Below are positions 26,677 through 37,633 of a DNA stretch of 64,000 nt, piece by piece; within the stretch, counting starts at the first letter, position 1; each line of letters starts with the position of its first letter. Where the stretch lies: contig NZ_LLZN01000091.1 of the NCBI RefSeq assembly GCF_001509795.1, forward strand, positions 310,001-374,000. The letters run 5' to 3'. The DNA comes from Streptomyces sp. NRRL WC-3605 (lineage in GTDB: Bacteria; Actinomycetota; Actinomycetes; Streptomycetales; Streptomycetaceae). The translations under genes were made by a program, and so were the position numbers. The notes beneath the pieces were generated by a model. It saw only the letters and a list, made by a program, of their open reading frames with translations. It was not told where the DNA came from and searched no databases.

Positions 26677-26697
26677 CATTGAGTCGGCGTAACTCAA
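26677..26697. promoter_or_regulatory. HAIR-like HspR operator upstream of lon
   Basis: ATTGAGT (26677-26683), seven bases, then ACTCAAC (26691-26697). This matches the HspR consensus CTTGAGT-N7-ACTCAAG at 12 of 14 arm positions, with the TTGAGT/ACTCAA core intact. It lies 23 bp before the lon ATG. In S. coelicolor lon is part of the HspR heat-shock regulon with dnaK and clpB, so heat-inducible control is expected. Confidence 0.85.
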
Positions 26698-26719
26698 CTT
26701 GACTGCCTAAGGGGAGATC

Positions 26720-29134
<2,415 letters not shown>

Positions 29135-29156
29135 CGGACGCCGCCGGACAGGGCGG

Positions 29157-29186
29157 GGCCCGGGTCCCCGGAAGGGGGCCCGGGCC
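29157..29186 (+). terminator. Terminator of lon
   Basis: A 13-bp stem, GGCCCGGGTCCCC (29157-29169) with GGGGGCCCGGGCC (29174-29186), closed by GGAA, between the convergent lon and lysozyme genes. Confidence 0.75.
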
Positions 29187-29203
29187 TTCGCCGTGCGGGG
29201 GAG

Positions 29204-30043
29204 TCAGCCGTTGGCCAGGGCCACGACCCGGTCGAGGGCGCCGTTGAACCGGTTGTGGTCGCCGACGGTCGGGCCGGTCGACGTGTACTGCCACATCGTG
29301 TGGTAGCTCCATCCGGCGGGCAGCTCGCCCACGGCGGTCGCGTACCGGGCGATCCACAGCGGGTTGGCCGTGGCGAAGGCGCTGGAGTTGCCGGTGCACT
29401 GCTTCCACCAGCTGGTCGCCGTGTAGATGACGGCGTCGCGGCCGGTGCGGGCCTTGTAGCGGTTCACGAAGTCGCGGATCCAGGTGACCATCCCGCTCGC
29501 GGACTTGCCGTAGCAGGCGGCGCCGTACGGGTTCCACTCGATGTCGAGGACACCGGGCAGGGTGCGGCCGTCGCGGGACCAGCCGCCCCCGTGGTCGACG
29601 AAGTAGTCGGCCTGGGTTGCTCCATTGGTGGTGTCCGGCGTCGCGAAGTGGTACGCGCCGCGGATCATGCCCACGTTGTAGGAGCCGTTGTACTGCTGGG
29701 CGAAGTAGGGGTTGGTGTAGTACGTCCCCTCGGTGGCCTTCACGTAGGCCCACTTGACCCCGCTGGACCACAGGGTCGGCCAGGCGACGTCACCCTGGTG
29801 GCTGGAGACGTCGACGCCCTCCGTCTGGGCGGCCAGGGTGCCGGCGGGGGAGCCGTCGGTGCCGTCGTGGGCGGCGACGCCGACGCCCATGTACGCGGAG
29901 CCGCGCGGCGGGGTGGCGTCGTCCCGCGCGGACGACGGCTGGGCGGCCAGGACGAGCAGGGCCAGGGCGAGGACGAGGGTGAGCAGAAGTCCGGTCGGAT
30001 ACGGGCTGTGGGGGTGGCGCTGTTCGGGTCTGTGCACGGGCAT
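29204..30043 (-). CDS. Secreted GH25 lysozyme (muramidase)
   Basis: A 279-aa secreted protein. The N-terminus is basic (HRPEQRHPHSPYP), followed by a hydrophobic run LLLTLVLALALLVLAAQPSSA with a cleavage site near residue 40. The GH25 (cellosyl-type) domain starts EGVDVSSHQGDVAW, with catalytic acids expected at the first strand and in PGVLDIEWNPYG. It also has YTATSWWKQC and ends MWQYTSTG. It cuts N-acetylmuramyl-glucosamine bonds in peptidoglycan outside the cell. The ATG at 30043 has GGAGG 6 nt upstream. Confidence 0.92.
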   Translation of the reverse strand: MPVHRPEQRHPHSPYPTGLLLTLVLALALLVLAAQPSSARDDATPPRGSAYMGVGVAAHDGTDGSPAGTLAAQTEGVDVSSHQGDVAWPTLWSSGVKWAYVKATEGTYYTNPYFAQQYNGSYNVGMIRGAYHFATPDTTNGATQADYFVDHGGGWSRDGRTLPGVLDIEWNPYGAACYGKSASGMVTWIRDFVNRYKARTGRDAVIYTATSWWKQCTGNSSAFATANPLWIARYATAVGELPAGWSYHTMWQYTSTGPTVGDHNRFNGALDRVVALANG

Positions 30044-30269
30044 AGCGTGCCTCCGAAGGCTCGGTGACGCATGGTGGGGAACGCGCACGAGTGTGGCGTG
30101 AGCATGTCATCGTCATGCTCCGCCGTACGACGCTAGGCAGCGGAACGACCTGGTGGAAGGGGGCCTGGCGGCTGCCGTTGGTCCAAGCCTGCGAAATACT
30201 GACGGAGCTGCGGCGATGACGCCGGTTGGCGGAAACTTTCACGGCCGGGAAAACGAGGCAGGGGCTGAC

Positions 30270-30761
30270 GTGCACGAAGACGGCAACGGCGACGCGACGG
30301 CGCCCGGACCCGGGCCTGCCCGCGGTGGTATGGACCAGCCCGAGTTCCTGGACCTGGAACGCGAGTTGACGGTTCTCTTCCGGCGGGCCCGCGCCAAGCA
30401 GGGCGAGATGGCCCGCGAGGTCCACCCGGACCTGGAGTCGGCGGCGTACGGCCTGCTGGTCCGGCTGGACGAGTCCGGACGGCTGCGCGCCACCGAACTC
30501 GCCGCGTTCATCGGCGTCGGCAAGGCCACCATGTCGCGCCAGCTGCACGCCCTGGAGGACCTGGGCCTCGTCGCCCGCGAGCCGGACCCGGCGGACGGCC
30601 GGGCCTGGCTGGTGCACCTCACCGAGGAGGGGCGCCGCCGGGTCGCCAACGTGCGCGAGGCCCGCCGGGCGCGCTACGTCGCCCAGCTCTCGCACTGGGA
30701 GCGCGAGGAAGTGGCCGAGCTGGCCCGGCTGCTGAACCAGCTGAACCGGGGCATGGACTGA
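30270..30761 (+). CDS. MarR family transcriptional regulator
   Basis: A 163-aa protein. The winged helix reads LRATELAAFIGVGKATMSRQ at about residues 77-96, with the wing DPADGRAWLVHLTEEG. The flanking helices form the usual MarR dimer. The GTG at 30270 (GGGGCTGAC upstream) is chosen because the in-frame codons from the ATG at 30216 have low third-position GC and look untranslated. No divergent partner gene shares its promoter; the nearest is the lysozyme gene 227 bp upstream. Ligand and targets unknown. Confidence 0.88.
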   Translation: MHEDGNGDATAPGPGPARGGMDQPEFLDLERELTVLFRRARAKQGEMAREVHPDLESAAYGLLVRLDESGRLRATELAAFIGVGKATMSRQLHALEDLGLVAREPDPADGRAWLVHLTEEGRRRVANVREARRARYVAQLSHWEREEVAELARLLNQLNRGMD

Positions 30762-30825
30762 GCCGGGCTGCGAAAGCGCCGTGCGGCTCGCCATCCTCGA
30801 AGCGCGCCCTGGAGGGCCCGCCGCC

Positions 30826-31596
30826 TCACAGCTCCACGTACACGACCGTCGCGTCGTCGTGCCGCTTGCCGCGGCCCGGGTGCGTCCGCTCCAGCGCCCG
30901 CACCCGCTCCACCAGCGCGCCCGCGCCCTCCTCGCGGACCAGGCCCAGGCAGTCGGCCCAGTCGCCCTGACGGAAGCGCTCCACCCAGCGGGCCGCGCCG
31001 TCCGACAGCGCGGCCAGGGTGCGCACCTCGCCGCGCGGCAGCGTCCCCGTCACCGCGCGTGCCGCCACGGCGGGGTCGGCGGCAGCCGTGAAGAAGCCGC
31101 CCTCCCTGTTGCGCAGATGCGCGTCGATGTGGGCGTCCGTCGCCAGCGCCGAACGCGGCAGCCGGGCCAGCCGGTCGTCCAGACGGGCCGTCACCGTGCC
31201 GTCGGGGGACTCCACGAGGAGCATCGAGTCGGACAGCACGAGGTAGTCCACCGCCCCGGCGGACCACCGCGCGAGGACGACGGTTGCCTGGGGCGTGCGC
31301 GGGTGAGAAAGGTCACAGGTCTGCGCATGGGCCTCGGCGGTGCGGGCGATGGCGCGGCCCAGGACGTCCCCGAGCGGAACATCGGGGAGGGAAACGGTCA
31401 GTTCGGTCAGCGCCCCGCCCAGCCGCGCGGTGAACCAGTGGACGGAGTGCCGGCACCCCGTCGCGCCCCTCGGCGGCGTCACCCCGTCCAGGACGACGAG
31501 GGCCCCTCCCCGCCCCGAAGCGGGCAGGGCGACACTCGCGAAGTCCTCGTTGGCGCGGTCCGGATCGCCGGACTCCGAAACTAGCTCGGTACGCAT
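30826..31596 (-). CDS. PP2C-like serine/threonine phosphatase
   Basis: A 256-aa protein. It begins ELVSESGDPDRANEDFASVAL, the PP2C first motif in which the Asp of 'NEDF' binds metal. Next come LVVLDGVTPP (DGxG-like, here DGVT), the ATVVLARW strand, a central DYLVLSDSMLLV and ALSDGAARW (SDG motif). The C-terminus has KRHDDATVVYVEL, the DDxT metal motif. Most PP2C motifs are present, so activity is plausible although DGxG is altered. It may reverse a Ser/Thr kinase. ATG at 31596; divergent from the conservon across 406 bp. Confidence 0.8.
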   Translation of the reverse strand: MRTELVSESGDPDRANEDFASVALPASGRGGALVVLDGVTPPRGATGCRHSVHWFTARLGGALTELTVSLPDVPLGDVLGRAIARTAEAHAQTCDLSHPRTPQATVVLARWSAGAVDYLVLSDSMLLVESPDGTVTARLDDRLARLPRSALATDAHIDAHLRNREGGFFTAAADPAVAARAVTGTLPRGEVRTLAALSDGAARWVERFRQGDWADCLGLVREEGAGALVERVRALERTHPGRGKRHDDATVVYVEL

Positions 31597-32002
31597 CCGG
31601 CCAGTCTGCACGAGCCCTTCACAAGGTCCCCCAGGGGGGCGCGACTCCCGCCGGATCGTCACGGCCGCGCAGGTCACCCGCCTGATTTGGGAGGAATGCT
31701 TCACTCCGGCAAGGCGTGGCGGCGAATACTGCCACCGCCCGCCGCAGACGTCCAACCGGCCCACCGCGCAGGGCGTCCGCACACGCCACGGGAACTTGCC
31801 CGCCAACTCCCCTCCGGGGTTCACTCCTTCGGGTGGCGGCTCAGGTGATGTGCGGCCGTCGCCCACCCGCACTGGGAGGGTCGGGGACCGGTGAGGGCCA
31901 CCCCGGGCGCGAACCCAGTCGCGAGCTTGGGGGAGGGGTGTACGTACGGTCGACGGCAGTTGACGGCACGTCATCCGGACCCATGGGTACCACGAGTCAG
32001 GA
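31597..32002. other. Divergent intergenic region before the conservon
   Basis: 406 bp between the PP2C-like and sensor-kinase starts, with no supported gene. Both promoters must lie here. A TTGACG at about 31958 near the kinase gene is a possible -35, but no convincing -10 follows it. ORFs reading through show irregular codon use. Confidence 0.45.
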
Positions 32003-34846
32003 ATGCGAGCACCGGTGCAGAAGACGCGGCCTCGTCGCTCAGACAAGCAGACGGCCTCCGCGGGAGGCGACCAGCCCATCCCCGGCACCGCCGACGCCCC
32101 CGCCCCGGCGGGCAAGGGGCGCCCGACCCACGTACGGAACCGGCTGATCGTCGCCGTGGCCGTCGTGGCCGCCGCCATCGCGGGCGCCGGGGTCCCCTCG
32201 GTCGTCGCCGCCTCCGGGCAACTGCACGACACACAGAGCACGGTGACGCTCGCCGAGCAGACCCAGGACGCGCTCACCCTCGCGCACTCCCTCGCCGACG
32301 AGCGCGACGAGGTCACCTCCTACATCGCCGCGGGCCGCCCCAAGTCCAAGGCGCCCAGCGAACAGCGCAGCGCCCGCGTCGACCGGCAGGTCGAGGAGCT
32401 GCGCGCCGACACCGACACCCCCGCCGAGCTGCGCGACGACCTCGAGGGCGTCGCCGCCCTGCGCCGCTCCGCGCTCACCGGCAAGAGCAGCGCCCTGGAG
32501 GCACACGCCGCCTACACGGGCGCCATCACCGAGCTGCACCGGCTCGCCGGGCAACTGGCCGAGGAGATGCCGTCGCGCGCCGGCACCGGCGCCCACGCGC
32601 TGGCCGAGCTGGACACCGCCGTCCAGCAGGCGGCCGCCGCGCGCGGGCTGCTGCTCGCCGCGCTGAGCGTGCCGACCACCACCCAGACCGTGATCGACCC
32701 GCTGACCGGTGCCGCCACCACCCGCAAGACCACCTCGGACGCGGACGCCAAGCAGCGCGACGCGCTCACCACCGCGGCCCAGGAGGCGCGGCTGCGCTCC
32801 GACGCGGCCCTCGCCGGCTTCCGCGACACCGCTGCCCCCGCCGCCCGCGCCTCCTACGACTCCACCGTCACCGGTCCCGAGGTCGACACCGCCGAGCGGT
32901 ACCTGGCCGCCCTCACCGACCAGCCCACGCTCTCCGACCGCGACCTGGCCACCGACATCCGCCGGGCCTCGGCCGCCCTGTCCGCCCGCGTCGACTCGAT
33001 GCGCGGCGCCGAGTCGGCGCTCTACGACCGGCGCACCAAGGCCCTGGAGGAGCTGCGCGACGACGACGTCACCGCGCTGGAGATCCACATCGCGATCCTC
33101 GGCGCGCTGATGCTGCTCGCCGTGGGCGTCGCCACGGGCATGGCCCGCAGCCTCACCCGCCCCCTCGCCGTGCTGCGGCTCGGCTCCGCCCGGCTCGCGG
33201 GCGCCGCCGACCCGGCCGCCGAGGAACCCGTGCGGTTCACCGGCCGCAAGGACGAGTTCGCCCAGGTCGTCGACTCCGTCAACGCGCTGCACACCCGTGC
33301 CGCCGCGCTGCACGAGCGCATCGCCACCCTGGAGTCCGACCGCAAGCACCTGGTCGGGCAGCGCCAGAAGATGGCCGACGCCCGCGAGGAGCTGCGCGGC
33401 GAACTCGCCGAGTCCACCGCCCAGCTGGAGCGCCTGCGCGACAGCATCGGCGGCACCTTCGTCAACCTGGCCCTGCGCACCCTCGGCCTGGTGGAGCGCC
33501 AGCTCGGCGTGATCGAGGGACTGGAGGAGCGCGAGCAGGACCCCGAGCGCCTCGCCACCCTGTTCAAGCTCGACCACTTCGCCACCGTCATGCGGCGGCA
33601 CAGCGAGAACCTCCTCGTGCTGGCCGGCACCGAGCACGTCCAGCAGCACGCCGGGCCGGTGCCGCTGGTGGACGTCGTCCGCGCCGCCGTCAGCGAGATC
33701 GAGCGGTACGAGCGGGTCCGTATCGCCGCCCTGCCACCGCACGCGCACGTGGCGGGCTTCGCCGCCGACGACCTCTCGCACCTGCTCGCCGAACTCATGG
33801 AGAACGCCACCTCGTTCTCACCGCCCGACCTGCCCGTCGAGGTCTCCGGCTGGCTGCTGGAGAGCGGCGAGGTCATGCTCTCCGTGCAGGACGAGGGCAT
33901 CGGCATGGCCGGCGACCGACTGGCGCGGCTCAACGCCCGCCTCGCCGAGTTCGACCCGGAGGCCACCTACGACCAGGAGGGCGAGGACGGCCTCGGCCTC
34001 GGCCTGTACGTCGTCGCCCGCCTCGCCCACCGGCACGGCGTCCGCGTCCAGCTGCGCGAGCAGAAGCAGGGCGGCGTCGCGGCCGTCGCGGTCCTGCCCG
34101 CGGGACTGCTGGCCGCCGCCCCCACCGCCGCGGTCCCCACGGACGCGCCGCGCCACACCGGCGGCCACACCTTCTCCCTGCCGGGCGCCGACGCCGAGGC
34201 CAACTCCAACCACCTGCCGGCCCGGCAGAAGAACGCCGACCCGCTGGTGGAGCTGGCCGAGCAGGCCGTACAGCGGAACGAGGCGGAACCGGAGCCGTCG
34301 TCCGAGCCCGGGGACACCGAGCCCGCGACGCGCGCCGGGGCCGTGAAGCCCGCGGAGCCCACTGAACCCGAAACACCGGCCGAGCCGCAGGCCCCCGCCG
34401 ACCTGTCGCCGTCCGAGACGACGATGGAGCTGCTGATCCCGGAGCCGGCCGCCGCCCCGGCCGAGGAGTCGCTGCCCGAGCGGCCCGACCCGTACGCCAT
34501 CGGCCCCGACACCCACGAGCGCGCCCGGGACGAGGCGGACGAGGCCGACGAGCCCGACGAGGCCGACGAGGAAGCGGAGCCCGTCACCGACAAGGGCCTG
34601 CCCAAGCGCACCCCCAGGATCACCACACCGACCGCCCCGCCGCCCCGGCGCGGCGGAACGGTCGACGCCGACGCCCTGCGCCGCCGGCTCGGCGGCTTCC
34701 GCAAGGGAGCCGAGGCCGGCTACCGCGAGGTCCAGGCGGAGATCGCCGAACGCACCGGACAGAACAAGGCACCGGACACGCCCGCCGAGGCGCGCACCGA
34801 ATCCGAAGCAGCCACGGGGGGCACAGTCGAGGAGGCAAGCAGTTGA
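32003..34846 (+). CDS. cvnA: Conservon sensor kinase with nitrate/nitrite-sensing (NIT) domain
   Basis: A 947-aa membrane protein. TM1 lies at about residues 48-70. An extracytoplasmic helical NIT-type domain (about 72-355) is followed by TM2 (about 361-382) and HAMP. A linker carries FATVMRRHSENLLVLAG, the helix with the conserved His. The HATPase domain has ELMENATSFSPPD (about 596), DEGIGMAGDRL and GLGLGLYVVARL (about 662). The last 245 residues are acidic, Pro/Glu-rich and probably disordered. CvnA proteins anchor a membrane complex with the roadblock, DUF742 and GTPase proteins encoded next. The stop overlaps the next start (TTGA). Confidence 0.92.
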   Translation: MRAPVQKTRPRRSDKQTASAGGDQPIPGTADAPAPAGKGRPTHVRNRLIVAVAVVAAAIAGAGVPSVVAASGQLHDTQSTVTLAEQTQDALTLAHSLADERDEVTSYIAAGRPKSKAPSEQRSARVDRQVEELRADTDTPAELRDDLEGVAALRRSALTGKSSALEAHAAYTGAITELHRLAGQLAEEMPSRAGTGAHALAELDTAVQQAAAARGLLLAALSVPTTTQTVIDPLTGAATTRKTTSDADAKQRDALTTAAQEARLRSDAALAGFRDTAAPAARASYDSTVTGPEVDTAERYLAALTDQPTLSDRDLATDIRRASAALSARVDSMRGAESALYDRRTKALEELRDDDVTALEIHIAILGALMLLAVGVATGMARSLTRPLAVLRLGSARLAGAADPAAEEPVRFTGRKDEFAQVVDSVNALHTRAAALHERIATLESDRKHLVGQRQKMADAREELRGELAESTAQLERLRDSIGGTFVNLALRTLGLVERQLGVIEGLEEREQDPERLATLFKLDHFATVMRRHSENLLVLAGTEHVQQHAGPVPLVDVVRAAVSEIERYERVRIAALPPHAHVAGFAADDLSHLLAELMENATSFSPPDLPVEVSGWLLESGEVMLSVQDEGIGMAGDRLARLNARLAEFDPEATYDQEGEDGLGLGLYVVARLAHRHGVRVQLREQKQGGVAAVAVLPAGLLAAAPTAAVPTDAPRHTGGHTFSLPGADAEANSNHLPARQKNADPLVELAEQAVQRNEAEPEPSSEPGDTEPATRAGAVKPAEPTEPETPAEPQAPADLSPSETTMELLIPEPAAAPAEESLPERPDPYAIGPDTHERARDEADEADEPDEADEEAEPVTDKGLPKRTPRITTPTAPPPRRGGTVDADALRRRLGGFRKGAEAGYREVQAEIAERTGQNKAPDTPAEARTESEAATGGTVEEASS

Positions 34847-35346
34847 CCGCGCCCAGTACCTTCGGACTGAGCAGTGAAGCCCGCAACCTGCACTGGTTGT
34901 TGACGAATCTGGTCGAGGAGGTGCCGGGTATCCAGTCGGTCGCCGTCGTGTCCTCCGACGGCCTGCTCCTGCTCTCCTCGGACCAGGCACGCAACGACGA
35001 GGCCCGCGAGGCGAGGTCCGGGCAGCGCTCCGGCCCGCGCGGCTCCTCGGCCGACCTCGCCACCGTCGTCTCCGGCATCGGCAGCCTCACCATCGGCGCG
35101 GCCCGGCTCATGGAGTTCGGCGGGGTGAAGCACACCATGGTCGCGATGGACGAGGGCAGCCTCTTCGTCATGTCCATCAGCGACGGCTCGCTGCTCGGCG
35201 TGCACGGTTCCGCCGACTGCGACATGAGCGTCGTCGCGTACCACATGGCGCTCTTCGTCGGCCGGGCCGGCCACGTCCTCACCCCCGAACTCCGCAGCGA
35301 GCTGCGGAAGTCGCTGGAGCCCGCGCCGGCAGGGAGCACCCGATGA
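34843..35346 (+). CDS. cvnB: Roadblock/LC7 domain protein (CvnB)
   Basis: A 167-aa protein. The LC7 core runs LHWLLTNLVEEVPGIQSVAV and SSDGLLLLSSD, then LMEFGGVKHTMVAMDEGSLF and LGVHGSADCDMSVVAYHMAL. Roadblock proteins act as small-GTPase partners (the MglB role); here the partner is the GTPase encoded two genes on. The start is TTG at 34843, overlapping the kinase stop by 4 bp. Its stop overlaps the next gene start as ATGA. Confidence 0.93.
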   Translation: MTAPSTFGLSSEARNLHWLLTNLVEEVPGIQSVAVVSSDGLLLLSSDQARNDEAREARSGQRSGPRGSSADLATVVSGIGSLTIGAARLMEFGGVKHTMVAMDEGSLFVMSISDGSLLGVHGSADCDMSVVAYHMALFVGRAGHVLTPELRSELRKSLEPAPAGSTR

Positions 35347-35762
35347 GCAACGCCCCGAGGAACCGGCCACAGCTCCCCGTGCGCGGCGGTGACCGAAAAC
35401 CGGCGCGCGTGCGGCCCTACTCGCTCACCGGCGGGCGGACCCGCTTCGGTCACGTCCTCCTCGTGGAGACGTTCGTGGCCGCGCTGGAGGCCCCCGAGGA
35501 GCGCAAGGAGCTCACCAACGGCTCGCTCAGCACGAAGGTGATGCCGGAGCTGCGGGCCATCGTCGAACTGTGCCGCCGGATGCGTACGGTGGCCGAGATC
35601 GCCGCGCTGCTGAAGATGCCGCTCGGCGTGGTCCGCGTGCTCCTCAGCGACCTCGCGGACCAGGGAAAGATCCGTGTGTACGGCACCGGGACCGGTCATG
35701 GCACCGGCCGTCCGGACCGGGCTCTGCTCGAAAGGGTGCTGAGTGGACTCCGTCGTCTTTGA
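35343..35762 (+). CDS. cvnC: DUF742 protein (CvnC)
   Basis: A 139-aa protein with the DUF742 pattern: an N-terminal VRPYSLTGGRTRFGH, a middle VELCRRMRTVAEIAALLKMP, and the C-terminal winged-helix-like VVRVLLSDLADQGKIRVYG. It forms part of the membrane-proximal CvnABCD complex. Coupling is tight: ATGA overlap upstream and a 20-bp overlap with the GTPase gene downstream. Confidence 0.93.
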   Translation: MSNAPRNRPQLPVRGGDRKPARVRPYSLTGGRTRFGHVLLVETFVAALEAPEERKELTNGSLSTKVMPELRAIVELCRRMRTVAEIAALLKMPLGVVRVLLSDLADQGKIRVYGTGTGHGTGRPDRALLERVLSGLRRL

Positions 35763-36354
35763 GGACACCGACGAGGACCTGAGGTCCTGGCAGACGGACC
35801 GCACCCGGGCCCCGATCGCCACGAAGATAGTCGTGGCCGGCGGGTTCGGCGTCGGGAAGACCACGCTGGTCACCGCGGTCTCCGAGATCACGCCGCTGCA
35901 GACCGAGGCGCTGATGACCGAGGCGAGCGAGGAGACCGACGACCTCACCGCCACGCCCGGCAAGTCGACCACCACCGTGGCCATGGACTTCGGGCGCATC
36001 ACGCTCGACGACGACCTGGTGCTGTATCTGTTCGGCACACCGGGCCAGCAGCGGTTCTGGTTCATGTGGGACGACCTGGTGCGCGGCGCGATCGGCGCGG
36101 TCGTCATGGCCGACACCCGGCGGCTGAAGGACTGCTTCCCCGCGCTGGACTACTTCGAGAGCTGCGGCCTGCCGTACGTCGTCGCGGTCAACCACTTCGA
36201 CGGCAGCGAGCGGTTCGAACCGGAGGACGTGCGCGAGGCGTTGACGATCCCCGCCCACATACCTGTAATGATCATGGACGCGCGGCGCCGGATCTCGGTG
36301 ATCGAGACCCTGCTGTCCCTGGTGGGGCACGCGCTCGACGTCACCCCCGAGTGA
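35743..36354 (+). CDS. cvnD: Conservon small GTPase (CvnD)
   Basis: A 203-aa GTPase. Walker A is GGFGVGKTT (residues 33-41). Switch II is LFGTPGQQRFWFMW, with PGQ in place of the Ras 'AGQ'. The base-recognition motif reads NHFD rather than NKxD, as in this family. It probably cycles GTP/GDP with the roadblock protein as regulator. GTG start at 35743 within the DUF742 gene, with AAAGGG upstream. The next gene starts 25 bp later and is likely in the same transcript. Confidence 0.93.
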   Translation: MDSVVFEDTDEDLRSWQTDRTRAPIATKIVVAGGFGVGKTTLVTAVSEITPLQTEALMTEASEETDDLTATPGKSTTTVAMDFGRITLDDDLVLYLFGTPGQQRFWFMWDDLVRGAIGAVVMADTRRLKDCFPALDYFESCGLPYVVAVNHFDGSERFEPEDVREALTIPAHIPVMIMDARRRISVIETLLSLVGHALDVTPE

Positions 36355-36379
36355 ATCGCGGTTAGGAGCCCTCACCCGC

Positions 36380-37633
36380 ATGCGGAAGATACTCGTCGTC
36401 GGGGCCGGCCAGTCCGGCCTCCAGCTCGCCCTCGGACTCCAGTCCCACGGGTACGAGGTCACCCTGATGTCCAACCGGACCGCGGACGAGATCCGCTCCG
36501 GGCGGGTCATGTCGACCCAGTGCATGTTCCACACCGCACTCCAGCACGAGCGCGACCTCCAGCTGAACTTCTGGGAGTCCCAGGCCCCGAAGATCGAAGG
36601 ACTCGGCGTCTCGGTCGCCGCCCCCGGCTCCTGGGCCGAAGGCCCGGCGGCCCGCGCGATCGACTGGCTGGGCCGGCTCGACGGGTTCGCGCAGTCCGTC
36701 GACCAGCGGGTGAAGATGGCCGGCTGGATGGAGACCTTCGCCCAGCGCGGCGGCCAGCTCGTCATCCACGGCGCGGCCGTCGGCGACCTGGACTACTTCT
36801 CCCGCACGTACGACCTCGTGCTCGTCTCCGCGGGCAAGGGCGAGCTCGTCCAGATGTTCGGCAGGGACGCCGAGCGCTCCCCGTACAGCGAGCCCCAGCG
36901 CGCCCTCGCGGTCGCCTACGTGCACGGCATGGGCCCGCGCCCCGAGCACCCCGGCACCGAGGCCGTCCGCTGCAACCTCGTCCCCGGCGTCGGCGAGCTG
37001 TTCGTCATGCCGACCCTGACGACGTCCGGGCGCGCGGACATCCTGTTCTGGGAGGGCATACCCGGCGGCCCGCTCGACGTCTTCGCCGGCGTGAAGGACC
37101 CGTCCGAGCACCTCTCCCTGACCCTGGAACTCATGGAGCGGTACGTGCCGTGGGAGTACGCCCGCGCCACCAAGGTGGAGCTGACGGACGCCGGCGGCAC
37201 GCTGAGCGGACGGTACGCCCCCACGGTCCGCAACCCCGTCGGCCGGCTCCCCGGCGGCGGCCTGGTCCTCGGCGTCGCGGACGTCGTCGTGGCCAACGAC
37301 CCCATCACCGGGCAGGGCTCCAACTCCGCCTCCAAGTGCGCGGCCGCCTACCTCGCGTCGATCCTGGAGCACGGCGACAAGGAGTTCGACGAGACCTGGA
37401 TGCGGGCCACGTTCGACCGCTACTGGGCCACCGCCCAGCACGTCACCAAGTGGACGAACGCCATGCTGGCCCCGCCGCCGGAGCACATCCTCGACCTCAT
37501 CGGCGCGGCGGGCCGGCTCCAGCCGGCCGCCGACCGCTTCGCCAACGGCTTCGACAACCCGGCCGACTTCGAGAACTTCTTCTACGAGCCGGAGAAGACC
37601 GAGGCGTACCTGGCGTCCGTCACGCCTTCCTGA
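36380..37633 (+). CDS. Styrene/indole-monooxygenase-like FAD protein (StyA family)
   Basis: A 417-aa flavoprotein. The N-terminal FAD motif is KILVVGAGQSGLQLALGL, followed by the StyA landmarks MSTQCMFHTALQHERDL and FWESQAPKIEGLGVS. The C-terminal FAD loop is ANDPITGQGSNSASKCAAAY. Family enzymes epoxidise styrene or oxidise indole using FADH2 from a separate reductase (StyB); no reductase gene is next to it. The position, 25 bp after the GTPase gene, makes it an accessory of the conservon operon, as P450s are in others. The last 14 bp overlap the convergent NlpC gene. Confidence 0.85.
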   Translation: MRKILVVGAGQSGLQLALGLQSHGYEVTLMSNRTADEIRSGRVMSTQCMFHTALQHERDLQLNFWESQAPKIEGLGVSVAAPGSWAEGPAARAIDWLGRLDGFAQSVDQRVKMAGWMETFAQRGGQLVIHGAAVGDLDYFSRTYDLVLVSAGKGELVQMFGRDAERSPYSEPQRALAVAYVHGMGPRPEHPGTEAVRCNLVPGVGELFVMPTLTTSGRADILFWEGIPGGPLDVFAGVKDPSEHLSLTLELMERYVPWEYARATKVELTDAGGTLSGRYAPTVRNPVGRLPGGGLVLGVADVVVANDPITGQGSNSASKCAAAYLASILEHGDKEFDETWMRATFDRYWATAQHVTKWTNAMLAPPPEHILDLIGAAGRLQPAADRFANGFDNPADFENFFYEPEKTEAYLASVTPS

